From assembly GCA_003105035.1 (NCBI GenBank), contig PQAL01000010.1, positions 62,001 through 126,000 on the forward strand: a stretch of 64,000 nucleotides of DNA, read 5' to 3'. Position 1 is the first letter of the stretch. Each line of letters starts with the position of its first letter. The notes below the pieces were generated by a model that worked only from the letters and a program-made list of their open reading frames with translations, searched no databases and was not told the DNA's origin. The translations under genes and the position numbers were made by a program. This DNA comes from Anaerolineales bacterium. GTDB lineage: Bacteria; Chloroflexota; Anaerolineae; Anaerolineales; UBA4823. Below are positions 1 through 8,092 of this stretch, piece after piece.

Positions 1-1
1 G

Positions 2-325
2 CTGGTGGGTGAGGCGCTTGATGAGCAACGCCAGCATATTTTGATCAACGAATTCTTCTCTGGCGTGAAAGCTGGCAAAGTCGAGGTCCTGGAAGGAGCC
101 ACCATCAGTGGAACCTCGGCTGAAGTCACCAGTGCGCTGCCCCTCTTGTCAGATGAAATGGAAGCGGTCAAGAGTGATGTGCTGTCGAAAGTTGGCAGTC
201 AGGCGACCGTGTCCTTCAGGGTTGATCCAGATATCCTGGGTGGTCTGGTGATTCGTGTAGGAGGCAAGGTTTTGGATGCTTCTGTCGCCGGGCAACTGGA
301 GTCATTAAGGCAATCTCTCGCCTGA
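2..325 (+). CDS. atpH: ATP synthase F1 delta subunit, C-terminal part (cut by window start)
   Basis: The reading frame is already open at the first complete codon (position 2) and ends with TGA, so the N-terminus lies outside the window. The tail has the features of the delta (OSCP-like) subunit C-terminus: an F-R-V-D-P stretch, then the L-G-G-L-V-I-R-V-G-G-K-V-L-D-A-S-V-x-G-Q-L pattern and a short helix. This subunit forms the stalk that holds F1 on the membrane F0 part. The next gene is murE, not atpA, so the ATP synthase genes are split or end here. In some Chloroflexota this sequence could be the end of a fused b/delta protein, which cannot be seen here. Confidence 0.8.
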   Translation: MVGEALDEQRQHILINEFFSGVKAGKVEVLEGATISGTSAEVTSALPLLSDEMEAVKSDVLSKVGSQATVSFRVDPDILGGLVIRVGGKVLDASVAGQLESLRQSLA

Positions 326-396
326 GGTAGCTCTGTTGGAGGTAGATCAATAAACAGATTTACCCTGTTTTCTGCTAGGAAAAAATTCTAGATTCC

Positions 397-430
397 AGAC
401 GCCCTGGGTATTCTCCATGGGCGTCTTTTA
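397..430 (+). terminator. Intrinsic terminator after the ATP synthase gene
   Basis: An 8-bp perfect stem, AGACGCCC (397-404) with GGGCGTCT (419-426), has a 14-nt loop and is followed by TTTATTA. The T-rich tail runs straight into the murE ATG at 433, so terminator and start codon nearly overlap. Confidence 0.75.
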
Positions 431-432
431 TT

Positions 433-1992
433 ATGAAACTATCTGACCTTATTCGAGATCTCTCTTTTCAATACAAGCTGACGGGTAATGATGACCCGGA
501 GGTCCACGGTATCGCGTCCGATTCCAGGCAGGTCAGGCCTGGTTATGTTTTCGTCGCTTTGGTCGGGGGCAGTTCAGATGGACATCGCTATATCAAGAGT
601 GCCAAAGAGAATGGTGCTGTGGCAGTGGTGGGGACCCAGGCTACAGAAGGTCTGGACATACCCTACCTGCAGGTTGAGGAAAGCAGGATGGTCTTACCAT
701 ATCTTGCGGCTGCCTATTACGGGTATCCAGCTCGCAAATTAACCATGATCGGGGTGACCGGCACGGATGGGAAGACCACCACCACCAACATGATCTACCA
801 GATCCTGCTGGCTGCCGGACTTAAAGCGGGAATGATTTCTACGATCAACGCGGTGATTGGTGAGCAGGTCCTTGATACTGGTTTCCATGTAACTACGCCC
901 GATGCTCCCGATGTACAACGCTATCTTGCCCAGATGGTAGAGGCTAGGTTGACTCACGTCGTCTTGGAAGTGACATCCCATGGATTGGCGCAATATCGGG
1001 CAGATGCGTGTGAATTTGATATAGCAGTTGTCACCAACATCACCCACGAGCACCTGGATTACCACGGCTCGTATGAAGCTTACCGTTCGGCGAAGGCGCG
1101 CTTATTTACCAACTTGGGATCGACCCTACCAAAACCACAGGGCAATCCCCGGTTGGCAGTGCTAAATCGAGATGATGCTTCATTTGAGTACCTGGACAGG
1201 CTATACAATGGTCCCAAGGTAACTTACGGTACTCTAATTGAGGCTGATGTACGTCCCTTGCAGGTTGTTAGCCATATCAACGGAGTGGAATTTCAATTTG
1301 TTGGAAGGGGCTTAGATTTTCCACTCACATGCAACCTGACTGGTGTCTTCAATATCCATAACAGCCTGGCAGCCACCGCAGCAACTGTAATCGGTTTGGG
1401 ATTACCTATGCAGGCTGCCCAGGAGGGGATTGCTGCCTTGAAAAGCGTCCCCGGTCGGATGGAAAGTATCGACCTGGGTCAAAATTTTGCTGCAATCGTG
1501 GATTTTGCCCACACACCAAATGCCCTGGAGAATGCACTCCGGACTGCCCGCCAGCTTACCCGTGGACGAGTGATTGCTATATTTGGCGCTGCCGGATTGC
1601 GCGACCGCCAGAAGCGCAGGATGATGGCAGCCACCTCAGTAGAGCTGGCAGACATCTCCATCCTTACCGCAGAAGACCCTCGCACAGAGCTCCTGGATGA
1701 TATCCTAGAAGAAATGGCGGCTGGGGCTGCCTCTAGTGGCGGGATTGAGCAGAAGACTTTTTGGCGTATACCCGACCGCGGCCAGGCAATCCGTTTTGCA
1801 ATTTCGTTGGCAAGACCCGGCGATGTCGTGATTTCCTGCGGGAAGGGTCACGAGCAATCCATGTGCTTCGGGGAGATCGAGTACGACTGGGATGATCGGA
1901 CCGCCATGCGAGCTGCGCTCTCGGAGCACCTGGGGGTACCAGGTCCGAAAATGCCTTATTTACCAACGCAAGAAGAAAAACTGAGTAGTTAG
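433..1992 (+). CDS. murE: UDP-N-acetylmuramyl-tripeptide synthetase (MurE-type Mur ligase)
   Basis: This cytoplasmic ATP-dependent ligase adds the third amino acid to UDP-MurNAc-L-Ala-D-Glu in peptidoglycan synthesis. The 519-residue length fits the family. Visible are the N-terminal UDP-binding domain (about 1-95), the ATP-binding loop G-T-D-G-K-T-T-T near residue 110, the central H-E-H-L-D-Y-H-G segment typical of MurE, and a C-terminal domain with E-D-P-R-T-E (residues 414-419). This replaces the D-N-P-R motif of meso-diaminopimelate enzymes: the Arg is kept but the Asn is changed, so the amino acid added (DAP or another diamino acid such as ornithine) cannot be read from the motif alone. 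No good ribosome binding site precedes the ATG, because the upstream terminator hairpin occupies that space. The gene converges on the next one with only 13 nt between. Confidence 0.9.
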   Translation: MKLSDLIRDLSFQYKLTGNDDPEVHGIASDSRQVRPGYVFVALVGGSSDGHRYIKSAKENGAVAVVGTQATEGLDIPYLQVEESRMVLPYLAAAYYGYPARKLTMIGVTGTDGKTTTTNMIYQILLAAGLKAGMISTINAVIGEQVLDTGFHVTTPDAPDVQRYLAQMVEARLTHVVLEVTSHGLAQYRADACEFDIAVVTNITHEHLDYHGSYEAYRSAKARLFTNLGSTLPKPQGNPRLAVLNRDDASFEYLDRLYNGPKVTYGTLIEADVRPLQVVSHINGVEFQFVGRGLDFPLTCNLTGVFNIHNSLAATAATVIGLGLPMQAAQEGIAALKSVPGRMESIDLGQNFAAIVDFAHTPNALENALRTARQLTRGRVIAIFGAAGLRDRQKRRMMAATSVELADISILTAEDPRTELLDDILEEMAAGAASSGGIEQKTFWRIPDRGQAIRFAISLARPGDVVISCGKGHEQSMCFGEIEYDWDDRTAMRAALSEHLGVPGPKMPYLPTQEEKLSS

Positions 1993-2005
1993 GCCAGCGC
2001 ATCCA

Positions 2006-3091
2006 TTAGATCAGGGTACTCAGGTCGATGCCTCGCTCCTGGGCGCGCTCCAGGCCCCAATCGATGATGCTGGTTGGTACAGGTTTGATCTCGTCCTCTG
2101 GTCTGCGCACCAGCACCAGGGCGTGGTCGGGGCAGGTACTGACGCAGACCCCGCAACCCACACATCGCACCTGGTCCACCACGACCACTTCTGCTAACGA
2201 AAGTGCATCGAATTGGCAGCTCTCCAGGCACAAGCCACAGGCATTGCACAGGTCTGCATCGATTGTGTTAACAAAAGCAGAACGTGCCACCACATTTGCA
2301 ATGCCCATCTCTGACATCCCACGCAGGATCCCGCACGAACAGGTGCAGCAATTGCAGATATACCAGGTGCCTTTCTGGTTATTACTCACCGTGTGCACCA
2401 GGCCAGCCAGCTCTGCCTGCCGCAAGAGCTCATAAGCTTCTGCTTTCGTCAGGGCTCTCACTTCAGTGGCACCCGCGTAGGCATCGGGCTTGTTGCTGAA
2501 TGTCATGCACATCTCAATGGGATGTTTGCATGGCTCACCGATCAACGCCTTCTGTTTCCGGCAAATGCAGTCCAGCACTCCCCACGACTGGGCTCGCTCG
2601 ACAATCCCCGCAGCAGACTCAAATGGTGCCACTTCCATGTCCATTCTGATGTTTTCATTCACCGGGATGACCCGGTGGACGGAGGGTTGCACTGTTAAGA
2701 CCCTGGTGAAAGAGCGTTGGTAATAGTTCTCGAACAACCTGGCGAGCTCAGCGTCCATCAGATCGCCGACTTGATTTTCATAGATGCCCACCACGAACGG
2801 CAGTAAGCCATATCCCAGACCCCCGTCGGTCTTGCCCGCCCTGATCAAGCCTCGGCTGGCCATAGCTTTTAAATGTCCGCGGGTAGACGTGTAATCGCGC
2901 TCCAGTCGTTGCGAGACCTGTTCGGCTGTCTCTAGCCTGAATAACAGATGGGAGGCCAGTTCTGCTTCCTCAGGCGTAAAAAGTTTGGCCAATAATTTTA
3001 ATTCGGCACCATCATCGGTCGGGGGGAAACCATTCGGTAGGTTATCGAGCCGCTCTGCCAGGGCTTTGTACGGGTCTTGCTGGATAGTCAT
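2006..3091 (-). CDS. Winged-helix / double 4Fe-4S cluster protein of unknown role
   Basis: A 361-residue cytoplasmic protein. Residues about 35-100 look like a winged helix (a recognition-type segment around E-R-D-Y-T-S-T-R-G-H-L). A middle part has a Cys group, C-I-C-R-K followed by C-K-H-P and E-M-C. A C-N-C-C-T-C-S-C cluster comes next, and the C-terminus is a ferredoxin with two 4Fe-4S motifs (C-N-A-C-G-L-C-L-E-S-C and C-V-G-C-G-V-C-V-S-T-C-P). The Cys groups outside the ferredoxin suggest an additional metal or cluster site. It shares the second half of its layout with the gene at 12043-12912, which lacks the winged helix. Possible roles are a redox-responsive regulator or an electron-transfer adaptor. 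I do not recognise a specific function. Confidence 0.75.
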   Translation of the reverse strand: MTIQQDPYKALAERLDNLPNGFPPTDDGAELKLLAKLFTPEEAELASHLLFRLETAEQVSQRLERDYTSTRGHLKAMASRGLIRAGKTDGGLGYGLLPFVVGIYENQVGDLMDAELARLFENYYQRSFTRVLTVQPSVHRVIPVNENIRMDMEVAPFESAAGIVERAQSWGVLDCICRKQKALIGEPCKHPIEMCMTFSNKPDAYAGATEVRALTKAEAYELLRQAELAGLVHTVSNNQKGTWYICNCCTCSCGILRGMSEMGIANVVARSAFVNTIDADLCNACGLCLESCQFDALSLAEVVVVDQVRCVGCGVCVSTCPDHALVLVRRPEDEIKPVPTSIIDWGLERAQERGIDLSTLI

Positions 3092-3385
3092 ATGTACCTC
3101 ACCACTTATCTTTAATGTAATGCATCTTACCCAATAAATTCATGCCTCTTTTTAAATTTTCCCTTAGGCGAAGGAAACTGGCATGCGTAGGATCTGGCTT
3201 TTACCTGCTCTCACTCGGCGAGACTAAAATTATAATCCCTCATTATTAATTCTTCAATTTAGGTATACTTGTGTTTCTATTATTTGACAGACTTCCGAAG
3301 CAAAAAGCCAAGCAGCAATTATCTGAAGTTCGAATCAGTGATATAGTGAGGGTGCCACTTGATTCGCGATTATTGTGAGGGAAGA

Positions 3386-4276
3386 ATGCCAAGATTCCTT
3401 GTCCTACAAAGTGATTTCGGTCTGGATGACGGTGCAGTTTGCGCCATGTATGGGGTGGCAAAAAGTGTCGACCGAGATCTAGAAATATACGATTTGACGC
3501 ACGGCATTACCCCTTTTCAAATTCTGGAAGGCTCGTATCGTCTGTATCAAACTGTCAAATTTTGGCCTGAAGGGACGGTGTTTGTATCGGTTGTGGACCC
3601 CGGTGTCGGAACAGATCGAAAGTCAGTTGTTATTAAGACTGCGACTGGTCATTTTGTTGTGACCCCGGATAATGGTACGCTCACTCATATCAAACAGAAA
3701 ATCGGAATTGTAGCGGTTCGCGAAATTGATGAGATGATCAATCGGCTAAAAGGTTCTGAAGATTCTCATACATTTCATGGCCGTGATGTATACGCTTATA
3801 CCGGTGCGCGTCTTGCTTCCGGAGTGATTGATTTTGAAGGAGTGGGTCCTCAGCTCAATGTCGAAGATATTGCTGAGATACCAATTGATGAAGTTGTTGT
3901 TTCCGAAGGGTATATTGAAGGGACCATCGAAGTTCTCGATATCCGTTTCGGGCATCTCTGGACCAATGTAAGCCTGGAAATGTTTGAACTGGCAGGATTC
4001 AAACTCGGAGACGAAATTGATGTTTTTATCTCCTACAAGCGCGAGAAGAAATTCCATAGTATCGTGCCTTATGTGCGCTCTTTTTCATCGGTCAAGCATT
4101 CCGAACCTCTTATCTATATGAATTCAATGCTAACGGTGGCGGTTGGGCTGGATCAGGTGAATATGGCAGCGAGGTACAATTTGGGAACTGGACCTGATTG
4201 GAAGATCACTTTCAGGACGAATAAGACTATCAACTCTTTGCCTAGATCGGCAGCAGGTGAGGAAAATGAAAGATAA
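3386..4276 (+). CDS. SAM hydrolase (SAM hydroxide adenosyltransferase, DUF62), copy A
   Basis: Members of this family split S-adenosylmethionine into adenosine and methionine using a water-derived hydroxide; the fluorinase and chlorinase enzymes are relatives. The Asp-Arg-His triad typical of the hydrolases is present at D71 (D-P-G-V-G), R78 and H131 (F-H-G-R-D), with the spacing expected for the family, and the T-P-D-N-G-T-L-T motif is kept. I chose ATG 3386 because GAGGGA lies just upstream and the protein then begins directly with the family's F-L-V-L-Q-S-D-F-G strand. An upstream in-frame TTG at 3359 is less likely. The next gene overlaps this one by 11 nt and is a close paralogue. Confidence 0.88.
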   Translation: MPRFLVLQSDFGLDDGAVCAMYGVAKSVDRDLEIYDLTHGITPFQILEGSYRLYQTVKFWPEGTVFVSVVDPGVGTDRKSVVIKTATGHFVVTPDNGTLTHIKQKIGIVAVREIDEMINRLKGSEDSHTFHGRDVYAYTGARLASGVIDFEGVGPQLNVEDIAEIPIDEVVVSEGYIEGTIEVLDIRFGHLWTNVSLEMFELAGFKLGDEIDVFISYKREKKFHSIVPYVRSFSSVKHSEPLIYMNSMLTVAVGLDQVNMAARYNLGTGPDWKITFRTNKTINSLPRSAAGEENER

Positions 4277-5105
4277 ACTTCTGGTTTTTCAAAGCGACTT
4301 TGGTTTATTTGACGGGACCGTATCCCAGATGCATGGGATTGCTATGCAGGTGGATCCAACGCTGCGGATTTTCGATTTATCACATCTTATATCCAAATTT
4401 AACACCTGGGAAGCCTCCTATTCTCTATACCAGACCTGCCATGCCTGGCCTGAGGAGACAGTATTTGTATCGGTTATTGACCCAGGAGTGGGTTCTGCCC
4501 GAAAAAGCGTCGTGGTAAAAACAAATGCTGGACATTATATTGCGACACCAGATAATGGAACATTAACCCATTTAAAAAAGCACGTCGGAATAGAGGCAGT
4601 CCGAGAAATTGACGAAACGGTGAACAGAGTAAAAGGAAGTGAGAAGTCGCATGTTTTTCATGGTCGTGATGTATATGCTTATACGGGTGCGCGTCTTGCT
4701 TCCGGCGTGATTGATTTTGAGGGTGTAGGTCCCGGATTCCCCGTTGAAGACATAATGATGCATGAGATCATTGATCCTGTCTATGACGGGAAAAGTATTG
4801 TTGGAATCTTGGACATTGAAGATCCTCATTTTGGCATGGTGTGGACCAATATTCCCCTGGAATACTTTGAAAGCATGAAGATATCCTTTGGCAATAAAGT
4901 CCGGACAGTCATAGAACACGATGGCGAGGTAAAATATAGAGACGTTCTACCCTACTGCCGCACCTTTACCGATGTGCCCAAAGATAACGAATTGATTTAT
5001 CCCAATGAGATTGGCAATCTGGCAATCGCCACGAATTTCGCAAACTTTGTGGATAAATTTGGCATAAAGGCAGGCAATGACTGGAAAATTCGATTTGAGC
5101 AGTAG
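4266..5105 (+). CDS. SAM hydrolase (SAM hydroxide adenosyltransferase, DUF62), copy B
   Basis: Second of two tandem DUF62 genes, with similar length and collinear sequence: triad at D72 (D-P-G-V-G), R79 and H132 (F-H-G-R-D), followed by a V-Y-A-Y-T-G-A-R-L-A-S-G-V-I-D-F block identical to copy A. It starts at ATG 4266 inside the end of copy A, behind GGTGAGGA, so translation is probably coupled. The retained triad in both copies argues against either being dead. The two could form a mixed trimer (the family is usually trimeric) or act on different substrates. The physiological reason for SAM hydrolysis in such organisms is not settled. Confidence 0.88.
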   Translation: MKDKLLVFQSDFGLFDGTVSQMHGIAMQVDPTLRIFDLSHLISKFNTWEASYSLYQTCHAWPEETVFVSVIDPGVGSARKSVVVKTNAGHYIATPDNGTLTHLKKHVGIEAVREIDETVNRVKGSEKSHVFHGRDVYAYTGARLASGVIDFEGVGPGFPVEDIMMHEIIDPVYDGKSIVGILDIEDPHFGMVWTNIPLEYFESMKISFGNKVRTVIEHDGEVKYRDVLPYCRTFTDVPKDNELIYPNEIGNLAIATNFANFVDKFGIKAGNDWKIRFEQ

Positions 5106-5425
5106 TGATGAATTAAGAGGAGATTTACGAGTTTCGTAAGGTGATTGATTATCCAACCAGCGACTCTCATTGAATTCTATTTTTTAATCGCTTCGGTTCA
5201 AGTGCACTAGCAGGATTGCACACAGTATTTTGGAAGGAGGTATAACAGGCTGTGAAATGACTTAAGTTCAGAGAAACTGATCGCTAATGGATATTGTGTT
5301 TCACCTACAGTTTCCTGGCTCAATCATTAATAAAAAATATGTGAAGTTATTAAAAAATATCCCATCAAGTAAAAAGATATAAAACTGCTCTACAAACTTA
5401 TTTTTCACTATTGAGGAGATGTAAA
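5106..5425 (+). other. Intergenic leader upstream of the amino acid transporter
   Basis: No gene of normal size. A near-ideal Shine-Dalgarno (GGAAGGAGG, 5232-5240) is followed only by two tiny frames: GTG-AAA-TGA at 5252 and ATG-ACT-TAA at 5257. Two inverted pairs interleave: GTGAAA (5252-5257) with TTTCAC (5299-5304), and GAAACTG (5273-5279) with CAGTTTC (5308-5314). That is the order expected of a pseudoknot. The rest is AT-rich. No recognised riboswitch class was identified. Confidence 0.35.
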
Positions 5426-6289
5426 ATGAAGAAACTAACGGTACTTTTCAGCATTCTTGTTTTTGTCGCTCTGCTGCTTTCAGCCTGTGGTGGCGGAACC
5501 GGTACCACCGGAGATACAGCCCCCAATGTTGCAGAAGGTGAAACGTGCGATGTTAAGAATCTGGCTCTCTATGAACCGGGAAAACTCACCGTTGCCACCG
5601 GTGAGCCTGTCTTTGAGCCGTGGATGGTGAATGATGACCCCACCAATGCCCAGGGATATGAAAGTGCCTTCGTATACGCGCTGGCAAAAGAAATGGGGTT
5701 CGCTGCCGAGGATGTCAAGTGGGTACGCACAACGTTCGACGAAGCCATCTCTCCGGTAGAGAAACCATACGATTTCAATATCCAGCAGTACTCAATCACT
5801 GAAGAACGTGATAAAGTTGTCGATTTCTCTGATCCCTACTACACTGTACAGCAGGCTGTAGTAGTCCTTGCTGATTCGCCTGTCGCGAATGCCAAAACCC
5901 TAGCAGATCTTCGCCAGGCTAAGTTCGGTGCGATGGTCGGCACCACGGATCTTGATACCATTGAAAAAGTAATCGGTGCTAAAGATGTGGCCGTCTACAA
6001 CACAGTTGCCGATGTTCTGACTGCGATGAATGCCGGTCAAGTTGACGCAACCGTGATTGCCCTCCCTTCCGCATACTACTTCGTTGCTGAACCGCTTGAC
6101 AATGGGAAGATCGTGGGCATTCTCCCAGGCGAAATCGATGAAGACTTCGGCATGCTCTTCACCGACGGTAGTAAACTTCTCCCTTGCGTGAATAAAGCTC
6201 TCCAAACACTCAAAGATAATGGAACGATGGACGAGCTGGTTGTTAAATGGCTCCAGGCTGGCGGTGACATCCCCACTATCGATAAATAA
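5426..6289 (+). CDS. Polar amino acid ABC transporter, substrate-binding lipoprotein
   Basis: An extracytoplasmic solute-binding protein of the His/Glu/Gln family (SBP_bac_3). It starts at ATG 5426 behind GAGGAG. It has a Lys-rich start, a hydrophobic stretch and the lipobox L-S-A-C with the lipidated Cys at residue 21. The mature domain shows G-Y-E-S-A-F-V-Y-A-L-A-K-E-M-G, the F-N-I-Q-Q-Y-S-I-T-E-E-R hinge segment, and D-F-S-D-P-Y-Y. These are typical of amino acid binding proteins of this type, although the exact ligand cannot be told. It is the first gene of a three-gene operon with the permease and ATPase that follow. Confidence 0.87.
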   Translation: MKKLTVLFSILVFVALLLSACGGGTGTTGDTAPNVAEGETCDVKNLALYEPGKLTVATGEPVFEPWMVNDDPTNAQGYESAFVYALAKEMGFAAEDVKWVRTTFDEAISPVEKPYDFNIQQYSITEERDKVVDFSDPYYTVQQAVVVLADSPVANAKTLADLRQAKFGAMVGTTDLDTIEKVIGAKDVAVYNTVADVLTAMNAGQVDATVIALPSAYYFVAEPLDNGKIVGILPGEIDEDFGMLFTDGSKLLPCVNKALQTLKDNGTMDELVVKWLQAGGDIPTIDK

Positions 6290-6301
6290 TAGGCAGGCAG
6301 G

Positions 6302-7156
6302 ATGGAGACGACCGATATTCGATCTGATATAAGCGCTCCACCACCAAAAACTCTGACTAGAAAAGAACGGATCATTCCAGTGCTGATCAGTGTGTTCAGC
6401 ACTGGAATATTTCTAATCCTGGTCGCCGTGGTGGTAAGCTCATCTGGACAATGGCCTCTCGTACAAAGACAATTTTTCTCCTGGGAGGCGATGAAGGAAT
6501 CTTTTCCTGCCGTGCTGTTCGGATTCTGGCTTAATATCAAGATATTTGTCATTGCAGAGTTTTTTATTACATTCGTTTCCCTCTTTCTCGCAATCGCTCG
6601 TTCGTTGAAGAGTCCCATGGCAACACCAATACGCGTTGCCGCCATCGTTTTCATTGATGCGGTGCGCGGTGTCCCAGCGTTACTCCTCGTTTTGCTGTTT
6701 GGATTTGGAATTCCATCACTTAAGCTACCAGGATTGCCTAACAGTGCTCTCTTTTGGGGAACAGTGGCGCTGATCATTAACTACTCTGCCTACACGTCAG
6801 AGGTATACCGTTCAGGAATGGAAGCTGTTCACGATAGTCAGTATGCTGCCGCACGCGGATTGGGACTGACCAGCTGGCAGACCCTTCGATTTGCTATCAT
6901 CCCACAAGCGATTAGGAATGTCCTTCCGGCGCTGTTAAACGGTGCAGTCTCTCTTCAAAAGGATGTGGCTTTGCTCAGTGTGATCGGTGTGCGGGAAGCC
7001 GTCCGTGCATCGGAGATCTATACGGCACGGACGTTTAATTATTCATCGTTGATTGTCGCCGCTGGCCTGTTTCTGCTTGCCAGCGTACCTCTAGCCCGTA
7101 TCACAGACAAGGTTTCTCAACGAGATCAAGAGCGTCGCCTCCAGAGGACAAGGTGA
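6302..7156 (+). CDS. Polar amino acid ABC transporter, permease
   Basis: A 284-residue inner-membrane permease of the HisM/GlnP family. A cytoplasmic N-terminus of about 25 residues leads into a first membrane helix (about 28-48), with four or more helices following. The EAA-type loop that contacts the ATPase is visible as R-G-L-G-L-T-S-W-Q-T-L-R-F-A-I-I-P-Q-A-I-R near residues 195-215. The N-terminal extension beyond the minimal family length adds an extra helix. The gene lies 12 nt after the binding protein, and its stop codon overlaps the start of the ATPase gene. Confidence 0.87.
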   Translation: METTDIRSDISAPPPKTLTRKERIIPVLISVFSTGIFLILVAVVVSSSGQWPLVQRQFFSWEAMKESFPAVLFGFWLNIKIFVIAEFFITFVSLFLAIARSLKSPMATPIRVAAIVFIDAVRGVPALLLVLLFGFGIPSLKLPGLPNSALFWGTVALIINYSAYTSEVYRSGMEAVHDSQYAAARGLGLTSWQTLRFAIIPQAIRNVLPALLNGAVSLQKDVALLSVIGVREAVRASEIYTARTFNYSSLIVAAGLFLLASVPLARITDKVSQRDQERRLQRTR

Positions 7157-7905
7157 TGATAAACCCGAAAATCAGTATCCAGGATCTCACCAAATATTTT
7201 GGCACAAAGCTCATCCTGCATTCCGTGAACCTCGATATCCAATCCCATGAAGTTGTCTGCCTGATCGGTGCATCTGGTTCAGGCAAATCCACTCTGTTAC
7301 GTTGTATTAATCACCTTTTTTCTTTCGATTATGGGAGAATTCTGCTTGACGGAGTAGATATCTCAGGTGCGGAAATGACCGATAACGAGCTCCGCAAACG
7401 GATCGGGATTGTTTTCCAATCTTACAATCTTTTCCCGCACATGACAGTACTGGATAACATTACCCTCGCGCCGGTAAAAGTTCACAGGGTCAACCGGGAA
7501 GAAGCGCGGGAATATGCACATAAGTTGCTTGGTCTCTTTGATTTGGCTGACCAGGAAGGATCCTACCCCGACCGATTATCTGGCGGTCAGCAGCAGCGTG
7601 TTGCTATTGTTCGAGCTATGGCAAACAACCCCGATGTTCTGCTTCTCGATGAAATTACTGCTGCCCTCGATCCTGAGCTGATCGGAGGTGTTCTCGATAT
7701 CATTCGAGATTTGAAAAAGAAGGGGATGACGATGGTAATCGTGACCCACGAAATGGGCTTCGCCCGAGATGTGGCCGACCGGGTCTGTTTTCTCGATCAA
7801 GGAAGAATATTGGAGGAGGGGCACCCTTCACAACTCTTCACCAACCCCACAAACGAGAGAACGCGGCAATTCCTGCAACGGATTATTGAGGCGGGCAGGT
7901 TATAA
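7153..7905 (+). CDS. Polar amino acid ABC transporter, ATP-binding protein
   Basis: A 250-residue ABC ATPase (GlnQ/HisP type) that powers uptake through the preceding permease. Motifs in order are Walker A G-A-S-G-S-G-K-S-T, Q-loop V-F-Q-S-Y-N-L-F-P-H-M-T, signature L-S-G-G-Q-Q-Q-R, Walker B L-L-L-D-E-I-T and H-loop V-T-H-E-M-G-F-A. The residue after the catalytic Glu is Ile where Pro is usual (D-E-P-T). The GTG at 7153 and ATG at 7156 are adjacent possible starts. Both overlap or abut the permease stop, indicating translational coupling. Confidence 0.92.
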   Translation: MMINPKISIQDLTKYFGTKLILHSVNLDIQSHEVVCLIGASGSGKSTLLRCINHLFSFDYGRILLDGVDISGAEMTDNELRKRIGIVFQSYNLFPHMTVLDNITLAPVKVHRVNREEAREYAHKLLGLFDLADQEGSYPDRLSGGQQQRVAIVRAMANNPDVLLLDEITAALDPELIGGVLDIIRDLKKKGMTMVIVTHEMGFARDVADRVCFLDQGRILEEGHPSQLFTNPTNERTRQFLQRIIEAGRL

Positions 7906-8005
7906 GCATTCTGTTGAGTTTGACCCGCTACCGATTTTTAATTGTTTGCGTGATTTTTTTTACATTCGATATCAGCCCTGGCTTCTTCATTGAAAGGAGA
8001 ATGAA

Positions 8006-8092
8006 GTGGACGATATTACGCATCTCCAGTGTACTTTGAAATTCTATCAACCAGCCAGGTTCTTGTTGACCTTTGCTTGTAACTCTCGATAA
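8006..8092 (+). CDS. Possible 28-codon ORF or gene remnant
   Basis: A strong Shine-Dalgarno (AAAGGAGA, 7993-8000) sits 5 nt before a GTG that opens a 28-codon frame. The frame runs into the opposite-strand end of the M48 peptidase gene and stops there. The peptide resembles nothing I know. It may be a small peptide gene, or the start of a gene cut off by a rearrangement that brought in the peptidase. Support is limited to the ribosome binding site. Confidence 0.2.
   Translation: MDDITHLQCTLKFYQPARFLLTFACNSR

Noticed and set aside
3284-3289. TTGACA as -35 box for the SAM hydrolase genes
   Set aside because: No acceptable -10 box lies 16-18 nt downstream, so the promoter could not be supported.
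6076-6777. Minus-strand 233-codon open frame
   Set aside because: It overlaps the binding protein and permease genes completely and shows no family features.
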